This document shows positions 8,793 through 19,686 of a DNA stretch of 38,916 nt, one piece after another (the first letter of the stretch is position 1; each line of letters opens with the position of its first letter). The stretch is from assembly GCA_024278565.1 (NCBI GenBank), contig JAJRSY010000107.1, forward strand, positions 1-38,916, read 5' to 3'. This DNA comes from Bacteroidota bacterium (GTDB lineage Bacteria > Bacteroidota > Bacteroidia > Flavobacteriales > Flavobacteriaceae). The position numbers were made by a program, and so were the translations under genes. Under the pieces are notes generated by a model. It did not search any database. It had not been told where the DNA came from and saw nothing but the letters and a program-made list of their open reading frames with translations.

Positions 8793-8800
8793 CAAAGTTA
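8793..8800 (-). promoter_or_regulatory. -7 element TAacTTTG upstream of the 7320-8774 gene
   Basis: TAnnTTTG on the minus strand, 19 bp upstream of the ATG at 8774. Confidence 0.5.
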
Positions 8801-8986
8801 AGAATATTGTAGTATCTAAGTTATAAACTGTTTAATTATTTATTAATTGTTTTGGGGTCGATTTTTATGTTTAAAACTATACTTTGGATCGTGTATTTTG
8901 ATTAGAGTCCGCCAAAAAAATGTGGCTCGATCTATCATTGGCGTTTGGGAAGGTTTTTCGATAAATAAGTTATAATTTTGGAACTG

Positions 8987-9763
8987 ATGGAAACGAAATT
9001 CAGAATTACTTTTTTGGGCACGGGAACATCACAGGGTATACCCGTTATCGGAAGCACCGATCCGGTATGTCTTAGTGAAAACCCTAAGGATAAAAGACTC
9101 AGGGTTTCTGTCTTGTTATCATGGAACGGTTATAACTATGTAATTGACTGTGGTCCTGATTTCAGACAACAAATGCTCATGCAGGGCGTTTCTAAATTGG
9201 ACGGCATTCTTTTTACCCATGAGCATGCAGATCATACTGCCGGAATCGATGATATTCGGCCGTTTTTTTTTCGACAGGGCGATATTCCCATTTATGCGCA
9301 CGAACGGGTCGTGGCTTCGTTAAGGCAACGTTTTGAATATATTTTCGCCGATGAGAACAGGTACCCGGGCGCACCTGCGGTGGAGGTGAATATTATCGAG
9401 AACAATAAGCCTTTTAAGATTGGCGATTCAATGGTGGTGCCCATTGAAGTGGATCACAATAGATTACAGGTTTTTGGATTCCGCATCAATGACTTTACTT
9501 ATCTGACCGATGTGAAGAAAATCAAGGATGAAGAACTTGAAAAAATAAAAAACTCTAAAATATTGGTAGTGAATGCTTTACGGATAGAGCCGCACCATTC
9601 TCATTTCAATCTTGACGAAGCACTGGCCTTTGTAGAAGAGGTACAACCTGAAACCGCATATTTCACCCATATCAGTCATTTGATGGGTTTTCACGATGAA
9701 GTTGAAAAAAAATTGCCAAAGAACGTACATTTGGCCTATGATAATTTAATGATCGAGTTTTAA
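8987..9763 (+). CDS. MBL-fold metallo-hydrolase (PhnP/RNase Z-like)
   Basis: GTGTSQGIPVIG and THEHADHTAGIDD (HxHxDH); first ATG of the METKF start. Confidence 0.88.
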   Translation: METKFRITFLGTGTSQGIPVIGSTDPVCLSENPKDKRLRVSVLLSWNGYNYVIDCGPDFRQQMLMQGVSKLDGILFTHEHADHTAGIDDIRPFFFRQGDIPIYAHERVVASLRQRFEYIFADENRYPGAPAVEVNIIENNKPFKIGDSMVVPIEVDHNRLQVFGFRINDFTYLTDVKKIKDEELEKIKNSKILVVNALRIEPHHSHFNLDEALAFVEEVQPETAYFTHISHLMGFHDEVEKKLPKNVHLAYDNLMIEF

Positions 9764-9790
9764 CTAAAAGTAGAACACTAAAAGTATATT

Positions 9791-10285
9791 ATGAAAAGAA
9801 GTTTATTCTTGTACCTATTTGTTTTTGCTGCTTTAATTGCTCTTTATCTTGCCGTAAGTGGAAATAAAGTAGTTAAAGCAAAGGAAGCTAAAATTGAAAA
9901 AATGAAATCGCAACTTGTTGATTTAAAAGATTCAGTGCAAAAATCCCAATTAAAAGTGTTGGACATGCAATACTTTTCTTTAGAGAACAATGACGATGCC
10001 TTGGCGTACTACGAGCATTTGAACATCAAAGACCCTTCACGTTATATCGCCGACAAGTTGTTGGAGACAAACGAAAAGAAAGGCGATAACCCCCTGATAC
10101 CCTACGAGGGCATGGAAAGTGATTTTAAGCTGAACAAGATCAAAATATTGAACCATAAATGGATAACGGTCGATTTCTCTGATGGCAAGTATTGGGGAGA
10201 ATTACTGATCAAATACGAGCTTAAAGATGATATGGGGGTTGATTTTACGATGATCGACCACCTTTTGTATACCCGTAGCAACTAA
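9791..10285 (+). CDS. Hypothetical membrane-anchored protein with coiled coil
   Basis: N-terminal hydrophobic helix, then a charged heptad-like stretch; 164 aa. Confidence 0.7.
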   Translation: MKRSLFLYLFVFAALIALYLAVSGNKVVKAKEAKIEKMKSQLVDLKDSVQKSQLKVLDMQYFSLENNDDALAYYEHLNIKDPSRYIADKLLETNEKKGDNPLIPYEGMESDFKLNKIKILNHKWITVDFSDGKYWGELLIKYELKDDMGVDFTMIDHLLYTRSN

Positions 10286-10327
10286 ATTGGTATTACAACA
10301 AACCCTATCTGCCATGCCATTTGGCAG

Positions 10328-10365
10328 ACCTGCCGTCGGGCAGGTAAACCTGCCGTCGGGCAGGT
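10328..10365. repeat. Tandem palindromes ACCTGCCgtcgGGCAGGT x2
   Basis: 18-bp palindrome repeated exactly at 10328-10345 and 10348-10365. Confidence 0.85.
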
Positions 10366-10490
10366 AAACCGGCAGAAAGGCTCAGTGGAATATTCAAACC
10401 AGTTCAAAATGAGTAAATGTCAAAAATGCCGTAATAATATTTAACTGATCGGGTTTTATAAACACTTCAACTAATTTATTTTCCCTTGAT

Positions 10491-11336
10491 TTGAAACAAA
10501 TTAGAAAATACATACAAACTGGGATTGACATAGGCTCAACAGAAAGAAAATTCTATTTGGTGGTATTTTCAGTTTTTTCCGCCTTTCTGTTCCTTAACTT
10601 TTTTGAGCCATTTGGGCTCTATTATGACAGGTCAATTACGCAAGAGGACGTTTTTATTGAACTGTTCATTGCAATGGCAATAGCTTTTATTGTGCTGTTA
10701 TTGACACAATTTGTTGCAAGGGTTTTATTTAAGATAGAAAAATTCAACCCGGTTACCCTATTCTTCTGGTTTTTGTTAGAGGCGGTTTTAGTTGCTACAG
10801 CTTGGCTTGTTCTTGAAATTTCGGACAAAGATTTTACCGGGGACCTATTAATTGTTTGGCGCGAAAATATTTTGGCCTATATTCTGATTTTCTTCTTTCC
10901 CTATTTTTTATATGTTAGTTATGTACATATCAAAAATGTAGTGAAAAAACTGGAAGATGATAAAAATAGAAGCTTATCAGAAAGTAAATTAATTCAAGAT
11001 ATTGCCCTAAAGGATGAAAACAGTGTGGTAAAATTAGTTTTAAAAACCGACAACCTGCTCTTTATTCGATCAGCGGATAATTATGTGGAAATAAACTATC
11101 TTGAAAACGACATTTTATCCAAATCTTTATTAAGAAACTCAATAAAAAAATTGGAGCCCGATTTCTTCAATACTCGAATCATTCGATGCCATCGTTCGTT
11201 CATTGTCAACACCGATAAAATTGAAATAGCTAAAAAAACACCTACAGGGTTTAATCTGAAATTAACCCGTTTTTCTGATTCGATAATTCCTGTTTCTAAA
11301 AGCTATATTTCTGAATTCAAGAAATTCTTGCCATAA
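10491..11336 (+). CDS. Membrane-anchored LytTR-family DNA-binding regulator
   Basis: Several N-terminal TM helices; C-terminal LytTR (LLFIRSADNYVEINYLEN...LLRNSIKKLE...IIRCHRSFIVNTDKI). TTG start in the track; true start uncertain. Confidence 0.85.
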   Translation: MKQIRKYIQTGIDIGSTERKFYLVVFSVFSAFLFLNFFEPFGLYYDRSITQEDVFIELFIAMAIAFIVLLLTQFVARVLFKIEKFNPVTLFFWFLLEAVLVATAWLVLEISDKDFTGDLLIVWRENILAYILIFFFPYFLYVSYVHIKNVVKKLEDDKNRSLSESKLIQDIALKDENSVVKLVLKTDNLLFIRSADNYVEINYLENDILSKSLLRNSIKKLEPDFFNTRIIRCHRSFIVNTDKIEIAKKTPTGFNLKLTRFSDSIIPVSKSYISEFKKFLP

Positions 11337-11518
11337 CCATATAAGGCTGTAAATGTCGATATGGACTAGACAACTAGCCTGACCTGCTATGGGGTGAACG
11401 ACTTTATATACCATAAATCAGCTATTTGCCCCTATATCCACAACCTACTCCCTTTTAGTTTTTCAGCACTTTTTTTATACTCAATTTTGCATTGTCATCA
11501 TCCAAATAATGTGTACAA

Positions 11519-12886
11519 ATGCAGTCGACCAGTATTAAAATACCACTTGCTAAAAGCTTATTGATAATAATGGTGAGCATTATTTCGGAAACTGCTTATT
11601 CGCAGACCAAGGTCAAAGTATATGATCTGGAAGCCTATGTGAACACCGTCCGCAAAAACAACCTTCAATTAAAAATCACAGAGAATAAGAGCAATATGGC
11701 TTCTTTATCCATTAAGGATGCAATATCGGCTTTGTTACCGCAAGTAAATGTACGGGCCCAAGCTACAAGGTTCTTTGACAGCCAATACACCTATTTCGAG
11801 ACTCCGGATTTTGAAAATACCGATCCTGCTACAGGTGAGGTTCCGACTGTAATGCAACAATTTAAAGTTGGTTTTAACAATGAGTTTCAAGCTCACCTGT
11901 TATTAGAGCAAAACTTATTTAGCCTACAGAAAATCTATGATTTAAAATCTGCACGACAGTACTCGAATACAGAAGAATTACAAAATAATAATCAGATAAT
12001 CAAGATTATCGCTGAAGCTAAAAAAGCATTTTTACAAACAATATTAATTCAAAAAGTAGTTGAGGTTAATGAAGTATCGGAAAAATATGCCCAGGACAAT
12101 TACTTGGCCGAAAAGAGTAAATTTGAAAATGACTTAATATCAGAACTAGATTTACTTCAAGCAAAATCACGTTGGGAAGAAGAGGTCCCCAAGCTATCAA
12201 GAGCCAGAAGAAACCATTTGATCCTTTTAGGAAACTTAAAAGTAATTGCGGGAATTAACCCAGTTGACTCTATTGCACTAAATTATGATCTGTCATTTTA
12301 TGATTACAAAAAACCGGTAGATAAGGCGACTGATGTGATTAGCGATAGATTTGATTATCGGCTTTTGGAAACCAATGAACAACTACAAGAACTAAACATT
12401 AAAAACAAGAAAGCCGAATACCTGCCCGCACTTAACCTAAATATAGGGTATAGTTTTATAAGTACCTCTGATAATTTGACATTTGCAGAAAACCAAAATA
12501 AATTTCCCTATGCGACCGTATCCCTTGCGGTTCCGGTTTTTTCAAGTGGTTATAGAAAAAACCAAGTAAATAAAGCCAAAATTTTGCGTGATAATGCTTC
12601 ACTCGAAAAACAAGAGGCTGAATTGAGCATGGCAATTGAAATTCAAAACCTTAAAATGAAATTAGAAGAAGAACATGAAACAGTTCAAGTGGCTATTGCA
12701 GTCCGCAAAACCGCTAAAAAAGCATATGATATTGCTGTAGAAACAGCGAAAAGCGGCTTAATATCCCAACTCGATCTACACAGGATAGGCACCGATCACA
12801 AAAGAGCCGAAATCAATTTACACAACAATATCTACAATTTAAGGTGCACGCAGATTGATTACAATATCGCAATTGCGAACTACTGA
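11519..12886 (+). CDS. TolC family outer membrane efflux protein
   Basis: Signal peptide, ~455 aa alpha-helical TolC pattern; followed by MFP and RND genes. Confidence 0.9.
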   Translation: MQSTSIKIPLAKSLLIIMVSIISETAYSQTKVKVYDLEAYVNTVRKNNLQLKITENKSNMASLSIKDAISALLPQVNVRAQATRFFDSQYTYFETPDFENTDPATGEVPTVMQQFKVGFNNEFQAHLLLEQNLFSLQKIYDLKSARQYSNTEELQNNNQIIKIIAEAKKAFLQTILIQKVVEVNEVSEKYAQDNYLAEKSKFENDLISELDLLQAKSRWEEEVPKLSRARRNHLILLGNLKVIAGINPVDSIALNYDLSFYDYKKPVDKATDVISDRFDYRLLETNEQLQELNIKNKKAEYLPALNLNIGYSFISTSDNLTFAENQNKFPYATVSLAVPVFSSGYRKNQVNKAKILRDNASLEKQEAELSMAIEIQNLKMKLEEEHETVQVAIAVRKTAKKAYDIAVETAKSGLISQLDLHRIGTDHKRAEINLHNNIYNLRCTQIDYNIAIANY

Positions 12887-12889
12887 AAA

Positions 12890-13975
12890 ATGAAAACCAT
12901 GAAACTATCAATAAATACTAAATCAATTCTTTCTAAGACAGTACTACTATTGATTATATTAACGGTAACGCTTTCTTGTCAGGAAACAAAAAAAGAAAAG
13001 CCAGAAGAACAGGGGTTTCCTGTTGAAGTTGAAATCCTAAAAACCGAAGAACGGGTTAAACAAATTGAATATTTTGGGAGAATAAGCTCCAAAATAATCA
13101 ATTACAGTTTTTTGGCCCCCGGTAGGGTTAAGCAGATTTTTGTGCGTAAAAATGAATTTGTGCGTAAAGGAAAAAAGCTTGTTCAGCTTGAGACCAAGGG
13201 GTTCAATTTAGCCTTGAATGCAGCTAAAAACCAAGAAAACCAAGCCGAGATCGTTTATTTAGAGGCTGACAAATACTATCGGAATTTAAAGAATGCATTT
13301 AATGTGGGTGGGGTTTCAGGATCCGATGTCGAAAAAGCAAAACTAGACCGTGGTGTAAAATACAAAACTTGGCAACAAAGCAAAATTAACATTGATGCAA
13401 AAAACCAAGATTTTAACCAAGCTATGCTTATTGCCCAAACGGATGGGATTGTTTCGAAAATTGTCCCAAAGGTAGGAGAGCTGCTTGATGCGGGTTCTGA
13501 GGCCATAACCATTCAGGGGAAAGGTCTGTTTGTTGAAGCTGCTTTGTCGCAAAAAGATCTAGACCTTATAACACAGGGCACTCAGGTGGCGGTCGAATTT
13601 GACGACCAGAAAATCAAAGGTAAAGTAAGTTACATATCTATGTTGCCCGATCCACAAACTTTTAGACATACGGTAAAAATCGATTTCTCAAATACTTCCT
13701 TGACTACAAAGCCAACCACATTCCAAACAGTTAAAATATATTTTGAAACAGAAACCGTGAAAGGTATTTGGGTGCCTCTAAAGTATATTTCCAACAATGG
13801 CCATGACTTTGTTAACCTGGCAGAAAACAACAGGCTGCGTAAAAAGACAGTACGGGTCATTGATTTTTCAGGTGATCAAGCAAGAGTTTCCGGATTACTG
13901 GAAAATGATAAGCTTATCACCAAAGGAGCCGCAAGTATTGAAGAGGGCTACAGAATTGAAATTGTGGGACAATAG
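12890..13975 (+). CDS. Efflux RND transporter periplasmic adaptor (HlyD/MFP family) lipoprotein
   Basis: Lipobox-like LTVTLSC; biotinyl-lipoyl-like APGRVKQIFVRKNEFVRKGKKLVQLET; gene order. Confidence 0.92.
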   Translation: MKTMKLSINTKSILSKTVLLLIILTVTLSCQETKKEKPEEQGFPVEVEILKTEERVKQIEYFGRISSKIINYSFLAPGRVKQIFVRKNEFVRKGKKLVQLETKGFNLALNAAKNQENQAEIVYLEADKYYRNLKNAFNVGGVSGSDVEKAKLDRGVKYKTWQQSKINIDAKNQDFNQAMLIAQTDGIVSKIVPKVGELLDAGSEAITIQGKGLFVEAALSQKDLDLITQGTQVAVEFDDQKIKGKVSYISMLPDPQTFRHTVKIDFSNTSLTTKPTTFQTVKIYFETETVKGIWVPLKYISNNGHDFVNLAENNRLRKKTVRVIDFSGDQARVSGLLENDKLITKGAASIEEGYRIEIVGQ

Positions 13976-13977
13976 AT

Positions 13978-16900
13978 ATGGAAAAAAACAATCAAAATAC
14001 TGGATCCTCGTTTTTATCAGCACCAATAAGACAAAGTAGGATCACTTTGTTCATTGCGTTTGCAGTTGCCATTGTCGGGGTTTATTTCTATACCATTTTA
14101 CCAAAACAAGAAAACCCTGATGTTGGCGTACCGGTTGCGATGATAACAACTATCTACCCTGGTGCTTCGCTAAATGATATTGAACAGCTAGTTACCAAAC
14201 CAATAGAACAATCGGTTTATGGGGTATCTGATTTCGATAATGTGGAAAGCTATTCGTTCAATAGTGCTTCTATAGTCATAGTATCATTAACAAATGAGGG
14301 TGATATAAATAAATCATGGCAAGAACTAAGACGTGTGATCAACGATGTGCAAAGAGTGCTTCCCAAGGATGTTCGTAAGCCTTTTATCGACACTAAACTG
14401 ATTGAAACCGCTGGAATGATCATTAGCTTTTCAGGAGAGAAGTATAATTTCGAGCAATTGTCGGCCTATGCCGAAATATTTCAAAAACAACTATCCAAAG
14501 TAGATGGGGTCACACGGTTTAATCTAATCGGTAAAATACCACAAGAAGTTGAAATTAAAGTTGACATAGCCCAGCTCCAAAAATATCCGTTTTCAATTGA
14601 TGATATCGCACAGCTCATCAAAGCTCAGAATGTTTCATTCCCCGCAGGCTCTATAAAAACCGAAAAAGGCCAGATAAATGTGAATATTTCAAAACCTTAC
14701 GGAATTGTTAGGGACATTGAAAACACCATAATCCACACTTCTACCAAAAATGGTAGTTCGGTAAAACTTAAAGATTTAGCTACCGTTAAAATAATTGAAA
14801 GTAAGGATGTAAAATACAAAACCAAACAGAATGGTGAAAATGCTGTGCTATTGGTCGGTTACTTTAAATCAAATCAGAACATTATCCCCATTGGAAAAAA
14901 TGTAAGGCAAAAAATAGAAACTATAAAACAAGACTTTCCTCAAGACCTTATTATCAACGAAATATCGTTTGAACCGGAAAGTATCGACAAATCTATTTCA
15001 AATTTCATGATGAACCTACTGCAAGGTATTGGTTTCGTAATGATCGTGGTATTTTTTGCCCTGGGCTTTCGAAATGCAATAATAGTGTCGGTTGCCATTC
15101 CGCTGACCATTCTGATAAGCTTTATCGCAATGTGGTATTTTGGTTTAAAAGTACATCAAATTTCAACTACCGCACTAATTATTACCCTAGGGTTGCTGGT
15201 CGATAATGCAATTGTTGTGGTAGAGGCGATACAAGAGCATTTAAATAAGGGGGCAAACAACATACAAGCAGCCAATTTAGGTGTCAAAGAAACGGCCAAA
15301 CCAATATTGTCGGCAACACTAACTACAATAGCGGCATTTTCACCACTATTGTTTTTACCGGGACTTGCTGGCGACCTGCTTGTCGCTATACCAAAAATCG
15401 TGATCATTTCTTTAATCGCTTCCTACTTTGTAGCAATGCTTATAATACCTGCTCTTACCGTTTTGTTGGCAAAAAGGGCGAAAGAGGATAAAGCCCAAAA
15501 AAACTACGTGCGAATATTCTTTGTGAGTTTATTGAATCGAGCATTGACATTTAAAAAAACAACATTGGCCATAAGTATTGCGGTATTGGTTATTGCGTTT
15601 GTGTCGGTACGTTCTCTCAATGAAGAATACTTTCCCCCAGCAGATAAACAAACACTTTATATTGATGTAAACGGTGAAAGTTTTGAACTGAAAAACACAG
15701 AAAAAATTGTTGATAGTATTGAAACCATCTTAAACCAGCAGCCTGAAATACTGTCCATTACATCCTCAATAGGAAAGCCGTTGCCACGGTTCTATCAGCT
15801 AATGGGTATAAATGTGCAATCATTGGAATACGCTCAAATAAAGGTTGATTTCGATGTGGACAGGAGTGGGGATTTCAGCAACAAAAAAGAATTAGCTGCA
15901 TATCTTCAAAATCGATTTAATGAAAAAATCGTTGGTGCATCCATTCAAACCCGTTTGTTGAGTTTAGCGGGTTCCGATGGTGGGGCGGTATTCCTCAATA
16001 TTTCAGGAGATAATCTAAATAGAAATATTGAAGTGGCCAAAACGATAAGAGACACACTCCGTTACCTTGAAGGTGCGTACAGGATCGGAACTACTATCAC
16101 TGATTTGAACTATGGGTACAAAGTCGATATTAATTCTGATTTAGCATCATCCTTAGGGTTGAATCAATTCGATATTCAAAAGCAGATCCATTTATCACTA
16201 ATGGGCAGTGAGCTAACGAAGTATAGAAAAAACGGAAACGAATTCCCAATCGTGATTTCAGGAGATATATCCTCTCTCTCTGAACTTGAAAATTTAGGGA
16301 TCGTATCTTCCCAAACCCAACAGAAAATTCTGCTGAAACAAATAGCGGATGTTAAAATCGAGAAAGAGTACCCTGTAATAAGACGCCTTAACAAAGAGCG
16401 GAACATAAGTGTATTTTGCGACGCAATAGAGGGTTACGGTGCTACCGAAATTGCTGATGAAATTGAGTTCGGAATTTTACCTGAACTCAACACCAAAGGC
16501 GTTGACATTACTTTTAACGGTGAACGCGAAGCATCTAAAAAGGACTCCGGAAACATTGGATATGCAGCACTAGCGGCAATATTACTTATTTACATTATAC
16601 TAATGATCGAATTCAACTCGTTCGTTCAGCCATTTGTTATACTTCTCACCTTGCCTTTGGCATTTATTGGCTCCATAGCTGGATTGCTCGTAACAGGACA
16701 GCCTTTTTCGTTTACCGCTGTTTTGGGCATCGCCAGTTTAATAGGAATTGTTGTAAACGATGCAATCCTATTACTTACATTTATCAATCGGGCCAAAGAG
16801 CGGGGAACAAGTATTTTTCAAGCTTGTAAAGATTCTTCGAATCAGCGTTTTGTCCCGATTATGGTTACCACGGCCACAACGGTTATGGCATTGGTCCCAC

Positions 16901-17025
16901 TTTCATTATCAGGCAACGAAATGTTTGTGCCCTTAGCCGTTGCGCTTATGTTTGGTTTGATCGTTGCAACTGTACTTACATTGGTGGTGATTCCTGTTTT
17001 GTTTACTGTTTTAGTGAAAAAATGA
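13978..17025 (+). CDS. Efflux RND transporter permease subunit
   Basis: 1015 aa AcrB/MMPL-type; TIYPGASLNDIEQLVTKPIEQSVYGV, GLLVDNAIVVVEAIQEH, GIVVNDAILLLTFINRAKERG. Confidence 0.96.
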   Translation: MEKNNQNTGSSFLSAPIRQSRITLFIAFAVAIVGVYFYTILPKQENPDVGVPVAMITTIYPGASLNDIEQLVTKPIEQSVYGVSDFDNVESYSFNSASIVIVSLTNEGDINKSWQELRRVINDVQRVLPKDVRKPFIDTKLIETAGMIISFSGEKYNFEQLSAYAEIFQKQLSKVDGVTRFNLIGKIPQEVEIKVDIAQLQKYPFSIDDIAQLIKAQNVSFPAGSIKTEKGQINVNISKPYGIVRDIENTIIHTSTKNGSSVKLKDLATVKIIESKDVKYKTKQNGENAVLLVGYFKSNQNIIPIGKNVRQKIETIKQDFPQDLIINEISFEPESIDKSISNFMMNLLQGIGFVMIVVFFALGFRNAIIVSVAIPLTILISFIAMWYFGLKVHQISTTALIITLGLLVDNAIVVVEAIQEHLNKGANNIQAANLGVKETAKPILSATLTTIAAFSPLLFLPGLAGDLLVAIPKIVIISLIASYFVAMLIIPALTVLLAKRAKEDKAQKNYVRIFFVSLLNRALTFKKTTLAISIAVLVIAFVSVRSLNEEYFPPADKQTLYIDVNGESFELKNTEKIVDSIETILNQQPEILSITSSIGKPLPRFYQLMGINVQSLEYAQIKVDFDVDRSGDFSNKKELAAYLQNRFNEKIVGASIQTRLLSLAGSDGGAVFLNISGDNLNRNIEVAKTIRDTLRYLEGAYRIGTTITDLNYGYKVDINSDLASSLGLNQFDIQKQIHLSLMGSELTKYRKNGNEFPIVISGDISSLSELENLGIVSSQTQQKILLKQIADVKIEKEYPVIRRLNKERNISVFCDAIEGYGATEIADEIEFGILPELNTKGVDITFNGEREASKKDSGNIGYAALAAILLIYIILMIEFNSFVQPFVILLTLPLAFIGSIAGLLVTGQPFSFTAVLGIASLIGIVVNDAILLLTFINRAKERGTSIFQACKDSSNQRFVPIMVTTATTVMALVPLSLSGNEMFVPLAVALMFGLIVATVLTLVVIPVLFTVLVKK

Positions 17026-17079
17026 AATTGGGATTATGGTCAAAAATAAAAAACAACTTTACCCTTTAAAAATATAATT

Positions 17080-17463
17080 ATGAAAAAATTAGTTTTAACA
17101 GCTGTAACAATAGTACTTGTATCATTTACAGGATTTTCACAAAAACTTAATAAAGAAACCCTTTGTAAGAAATGGCACCTCGAAAAATATGAAATAATAT
17201 GGGTAGATTATGAACCCGAAGAAAAAGAAAAGAACGATTATTTTTTGCTCAAGAACGATATGACTTACGTTAGTGTAGATGAAGGTGTAAGGTCAACAGG
17301 GAAATGGACCTATAATGATGATAAAGACTTTTTTACCCTGTTCAACAAAGAAGGAGAAGGTTTGAAAATCAAAGTTGATAGATTATCTACAGATAAAATG
17401 GTGGTCAATCTGGATATTAAAGAAATGAAAGGTGTGGACATTCATTATATAATGACGAAATAA
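17080..17463 (+). CDS. Small secreted protein, lipocalin-like
   Basis: Signal peptide ending GFSQ; CKKWHLEKYE, GKWTYNDDKDFFTLF pattern; 127 aa. Confidence 0.65.
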   Translation: MKKLVLTAVTIVLVSFTGFSQKLNKETLCKKWHLEKYEIIWVDYEPEEKEKNDYFLLKNDMTYVSVDEGVRSTGKWTYNDDKDFFTLFNKEGEGLKIKVDRLSTDKMVVNLDIKEMKGVDIHYIMTK

Positions 17464-18548
17464 TGGACAAAAAACCACATCGCATATTAGGCTACGACTT
17501 TGCCCGTGGCCTTGCCATTATCGGTATGGTACTTGTGAATTTTAAAGAAGTAATGGTAAAAGGGTCAGATGGGGTCTTGTTTCAATTGGTAGAATTGTTA
17601 TCTGGCAAAGCCTCTGCACTTTTTGTCGTGCTTGCTGGTGTAGGTATGACACTAATGTACCAAAGTGCAAAAGCAAAAAACGATGTCAATAAAATGAAGC
17701 AGCTAAAATTGACCATACTTAAAAGAGCTGCGTTCCTTTTCGTTGTAGGTCTGAGTTATTATTCCGTTTGGCCTGCTGATATTTTACATTATTACGGACT
17801 GTATTTATCAATTGGGGTTTTGTTTTTGTCAGTTTCCCGTAAATGGCTACTTATAATTAGTTCATTTCTGATTACAAGCTATTCAGCATTAATGCTGTTT
17901 TATAATTACGAAACAGGTTGGGATTGGAAAACACTTGAGTATACAGACTTTTTCACAGTAACCGGTTTTTTGCGCAACCTCTTTCTTAATGGTTTTCATC
18001 CCGTACTACCTTGGATAGCCTTTTTGATAACCGGTATTTGGGTAGGCAGAATAAATTTTAATGACAATACAAAAAGAAAACGTATTACGGTAATATCACT
18101 TCTAGTGTTTGTTGCATTTCAAAGTGTTTCAATATTATCGATCAAGTCGCTAGGGCAGTTATCCCCAACAGGGGCAATTAAAATTGAATACCTGTTCGGT
18201 ACGATGCCGATGCCCCCAATGTTCTTTTATATGATTACCGCTTCGGGCCTGGCAGTATTTGTTATTTCGACATCAATATATTTTTGCAATAAATTATCGC
18301 ATACGATTTTTGTAAAGCAGATGATAAGCACAGGGCAACTTGCATTGAGCAATTACCTCTTTCACGTAATTTTTGGAATGCTTTCAATTGAACTGTTTTT
18401 TGGAAAATTGGAGCATGCCTTTTCAATAGAATTTGTTATTGTTTATGCGATTGTCTTTAGCGCCCTAATGGTTATTTTTTCCCATTTATGGTGCAAAAGA
18501 TTCAAAAAAGGACCATTAGAATCCTTAATGCGGAAAATCACATCATAA
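17463..18548 (+). CDS. DUF418/YeiB-like multi-pass membrane protein
   Basis: RILGYDFARGLAIIGMVLVNFKEVM start, multiple TM, late SNYLFHVIFGM; overlaps the previous stop (TAATGG). Confidence 0.75.
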   Translation: MDKKPHRILGYDFARGLAIIGMVLVNFKEVMVKGSDGVLFQLVELLSGKASALFVVLAGVGMTLMYQSAKAKNDVNKMKQLKLTILKRAAFLFVVGLSYYSVWPADILHYYGLYLSIGVLFLSVSRKWLLIISSFLITSYSALMLFYNYETGWDWKTLEYTDFFTVTGFLRNLFLNGFHPVLPWIAFLITGIWVGRINFNDNTKRKRITVISLLVFVAFQSVSILSIKSLGQLSPTGAIKIEYLFGTMPMPPMFFYMITASGLAVFVISTSIYFCNKLSHTIFVKQMISTGQLALSNYLFHVIFGMLSIELFFGKLEHAFSIEFVIVYAIVFSALMVIFSHLWCKRFKKGPLESLMRKITS

Positions 18549-18661
18549 CTACGGAAATATTTTTTATTAACTTACATTGTTGTCCGAATGAACTACCCCG
18601 TAGGGCTTCGGATCTACTGGCTCACCTGCCAAATGGTATGGCAAGCAAGATAGTGGTAAAT

Positions 18662-19321
18662 CTAGACCTTGTCTTCCAACCACTTTTTGAAAGACGCAAG
18701 GTTTTGTGGGGAAACACCATGGCCAACGGGGAATTCCTCATAAATATGGTCAATTCCAAGATTTTCTAAAAAACCGGGGATCCTTTGCGCCCATTCAGGC
18801 GGAATTACCTGATCTACCTGCCCATGCGAGGCATATATTTTAAGGTTTTCATGATTTTTTTTATCGTATCCATCTTCAAGAATACCTTCGTTGATATACC
18901 CGCTCAAGGCAATAACGTTCTTTATTTTTTCAGGATACGAAAGCGCAACCGCATAACTTAAGACAGTACCTTGGCTGAACCCGAGCAATGTAATGTTTTC
19001 GGTATCGAGACTATATGCTTTACATGCCTCATCGATAAACACCGAAATTTTATCCCTTGACAGTTTTGCTTGCTCATCATCGCTCCATTTACCGTGTTCA
19101 GCATCAAAATTGATGGTGTACCAAGCGTTGCCAAAGGGCTGCATGGGGTAGGGGGCACGAACCGAAATGATACAAAACGTTTCTTGAAGCTCTGGTGCAA
19201 ATGAAAAAAGATCTTCTTCATTGCTGCCATAGCCGTGAAACATAAAGAGCACGGGTGGTTTTCCTTCTTTTAATACGGAAGGTCTGATCAAGTGTTCTAA
19301 AGATAAGGGTGCGGTTGTCAT
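18662..19321 (-). CDS. Alpha/beta hydrolase (phospholipase/carboxylesterase type)
   Basis: LFMFHGYGSNEEDLFSFAPEL, GFSQG nucleophile elbow, YASHGQVDQVIP, FPVGHGVS. Confidence 0.9.
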   Translation of the reverse strand: MTTAPLSLEHLIRPSVLKEGKPPVLFMFHGYGSNEEDLFSFAPELQETFCIISVRAPYPMQPFGNAWYTINFDAEHGKWSDDEQAKLSRDKISVFIDEACKAYSLDTENITLLGFSQGTVLSYAVALSYPEKIKNVIALSGYINEGILEDGYDKKNHENLKIYASHGQVDQVIPPEWAQRIPGFLENLGIDHIYEEFPVGHGVSPQNLASFKKWLEDKV

Positions 19322-19327
19322 AGTATT

Positions 19328-19651
19328 TTACTGGATAAATGTAAACCATTTTTGAAAATAAGGACCGAGTACCGGCACTGAATTTTTTTTCTCTGTCAGG
19401 GCGCCAATAAAACCGTACCCCCATAAAACAAGGTAAAAAACATAAAGACCGTACCACGCATATTCGTTGTACCACTGACTTAAGAACAGTGCAAAACCTA
19501 AAAAACAGAGGTGCAGACCAAATGCCTGCCTTGTATGAAAACGGCCGAAATCATTTTTGGTCTCCATATTCATGCTTAGGGCGATCAATGCGCCAACCAA
19601 CGTCATATACGCGATCATCGCCGTGGTTTTCCCTTTTTTTTCAATACTCAT
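19328..19651 (-). CDS. Small membrane protein
   Basis: Several TM helices, FHTRQAFGLHL (cf. FHxxQ in DUF4870-type proteins). Confidence 0.65.
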   Translation of the reverse strand: MSIEKKGKTTAMIAYMTLVGALIALSMNMETKNDFGRFHTRQAFGLHLCFLGFALFLSQWYNEYAWYGLYVFYLVLWGYGFIGALTEKKNSVPVLGPYFQKWFTFIQ

Positions 19652-19686
19652 GGATCAAAAGTAGGTGAACCAAACATTTTGGGCAA

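Noticed and set aside
13276-13860. Minus-strand ORFs inside the MFP adaptor gene
   Set aside because: Antisense to an adaptor protein with clear family features; no independent support.
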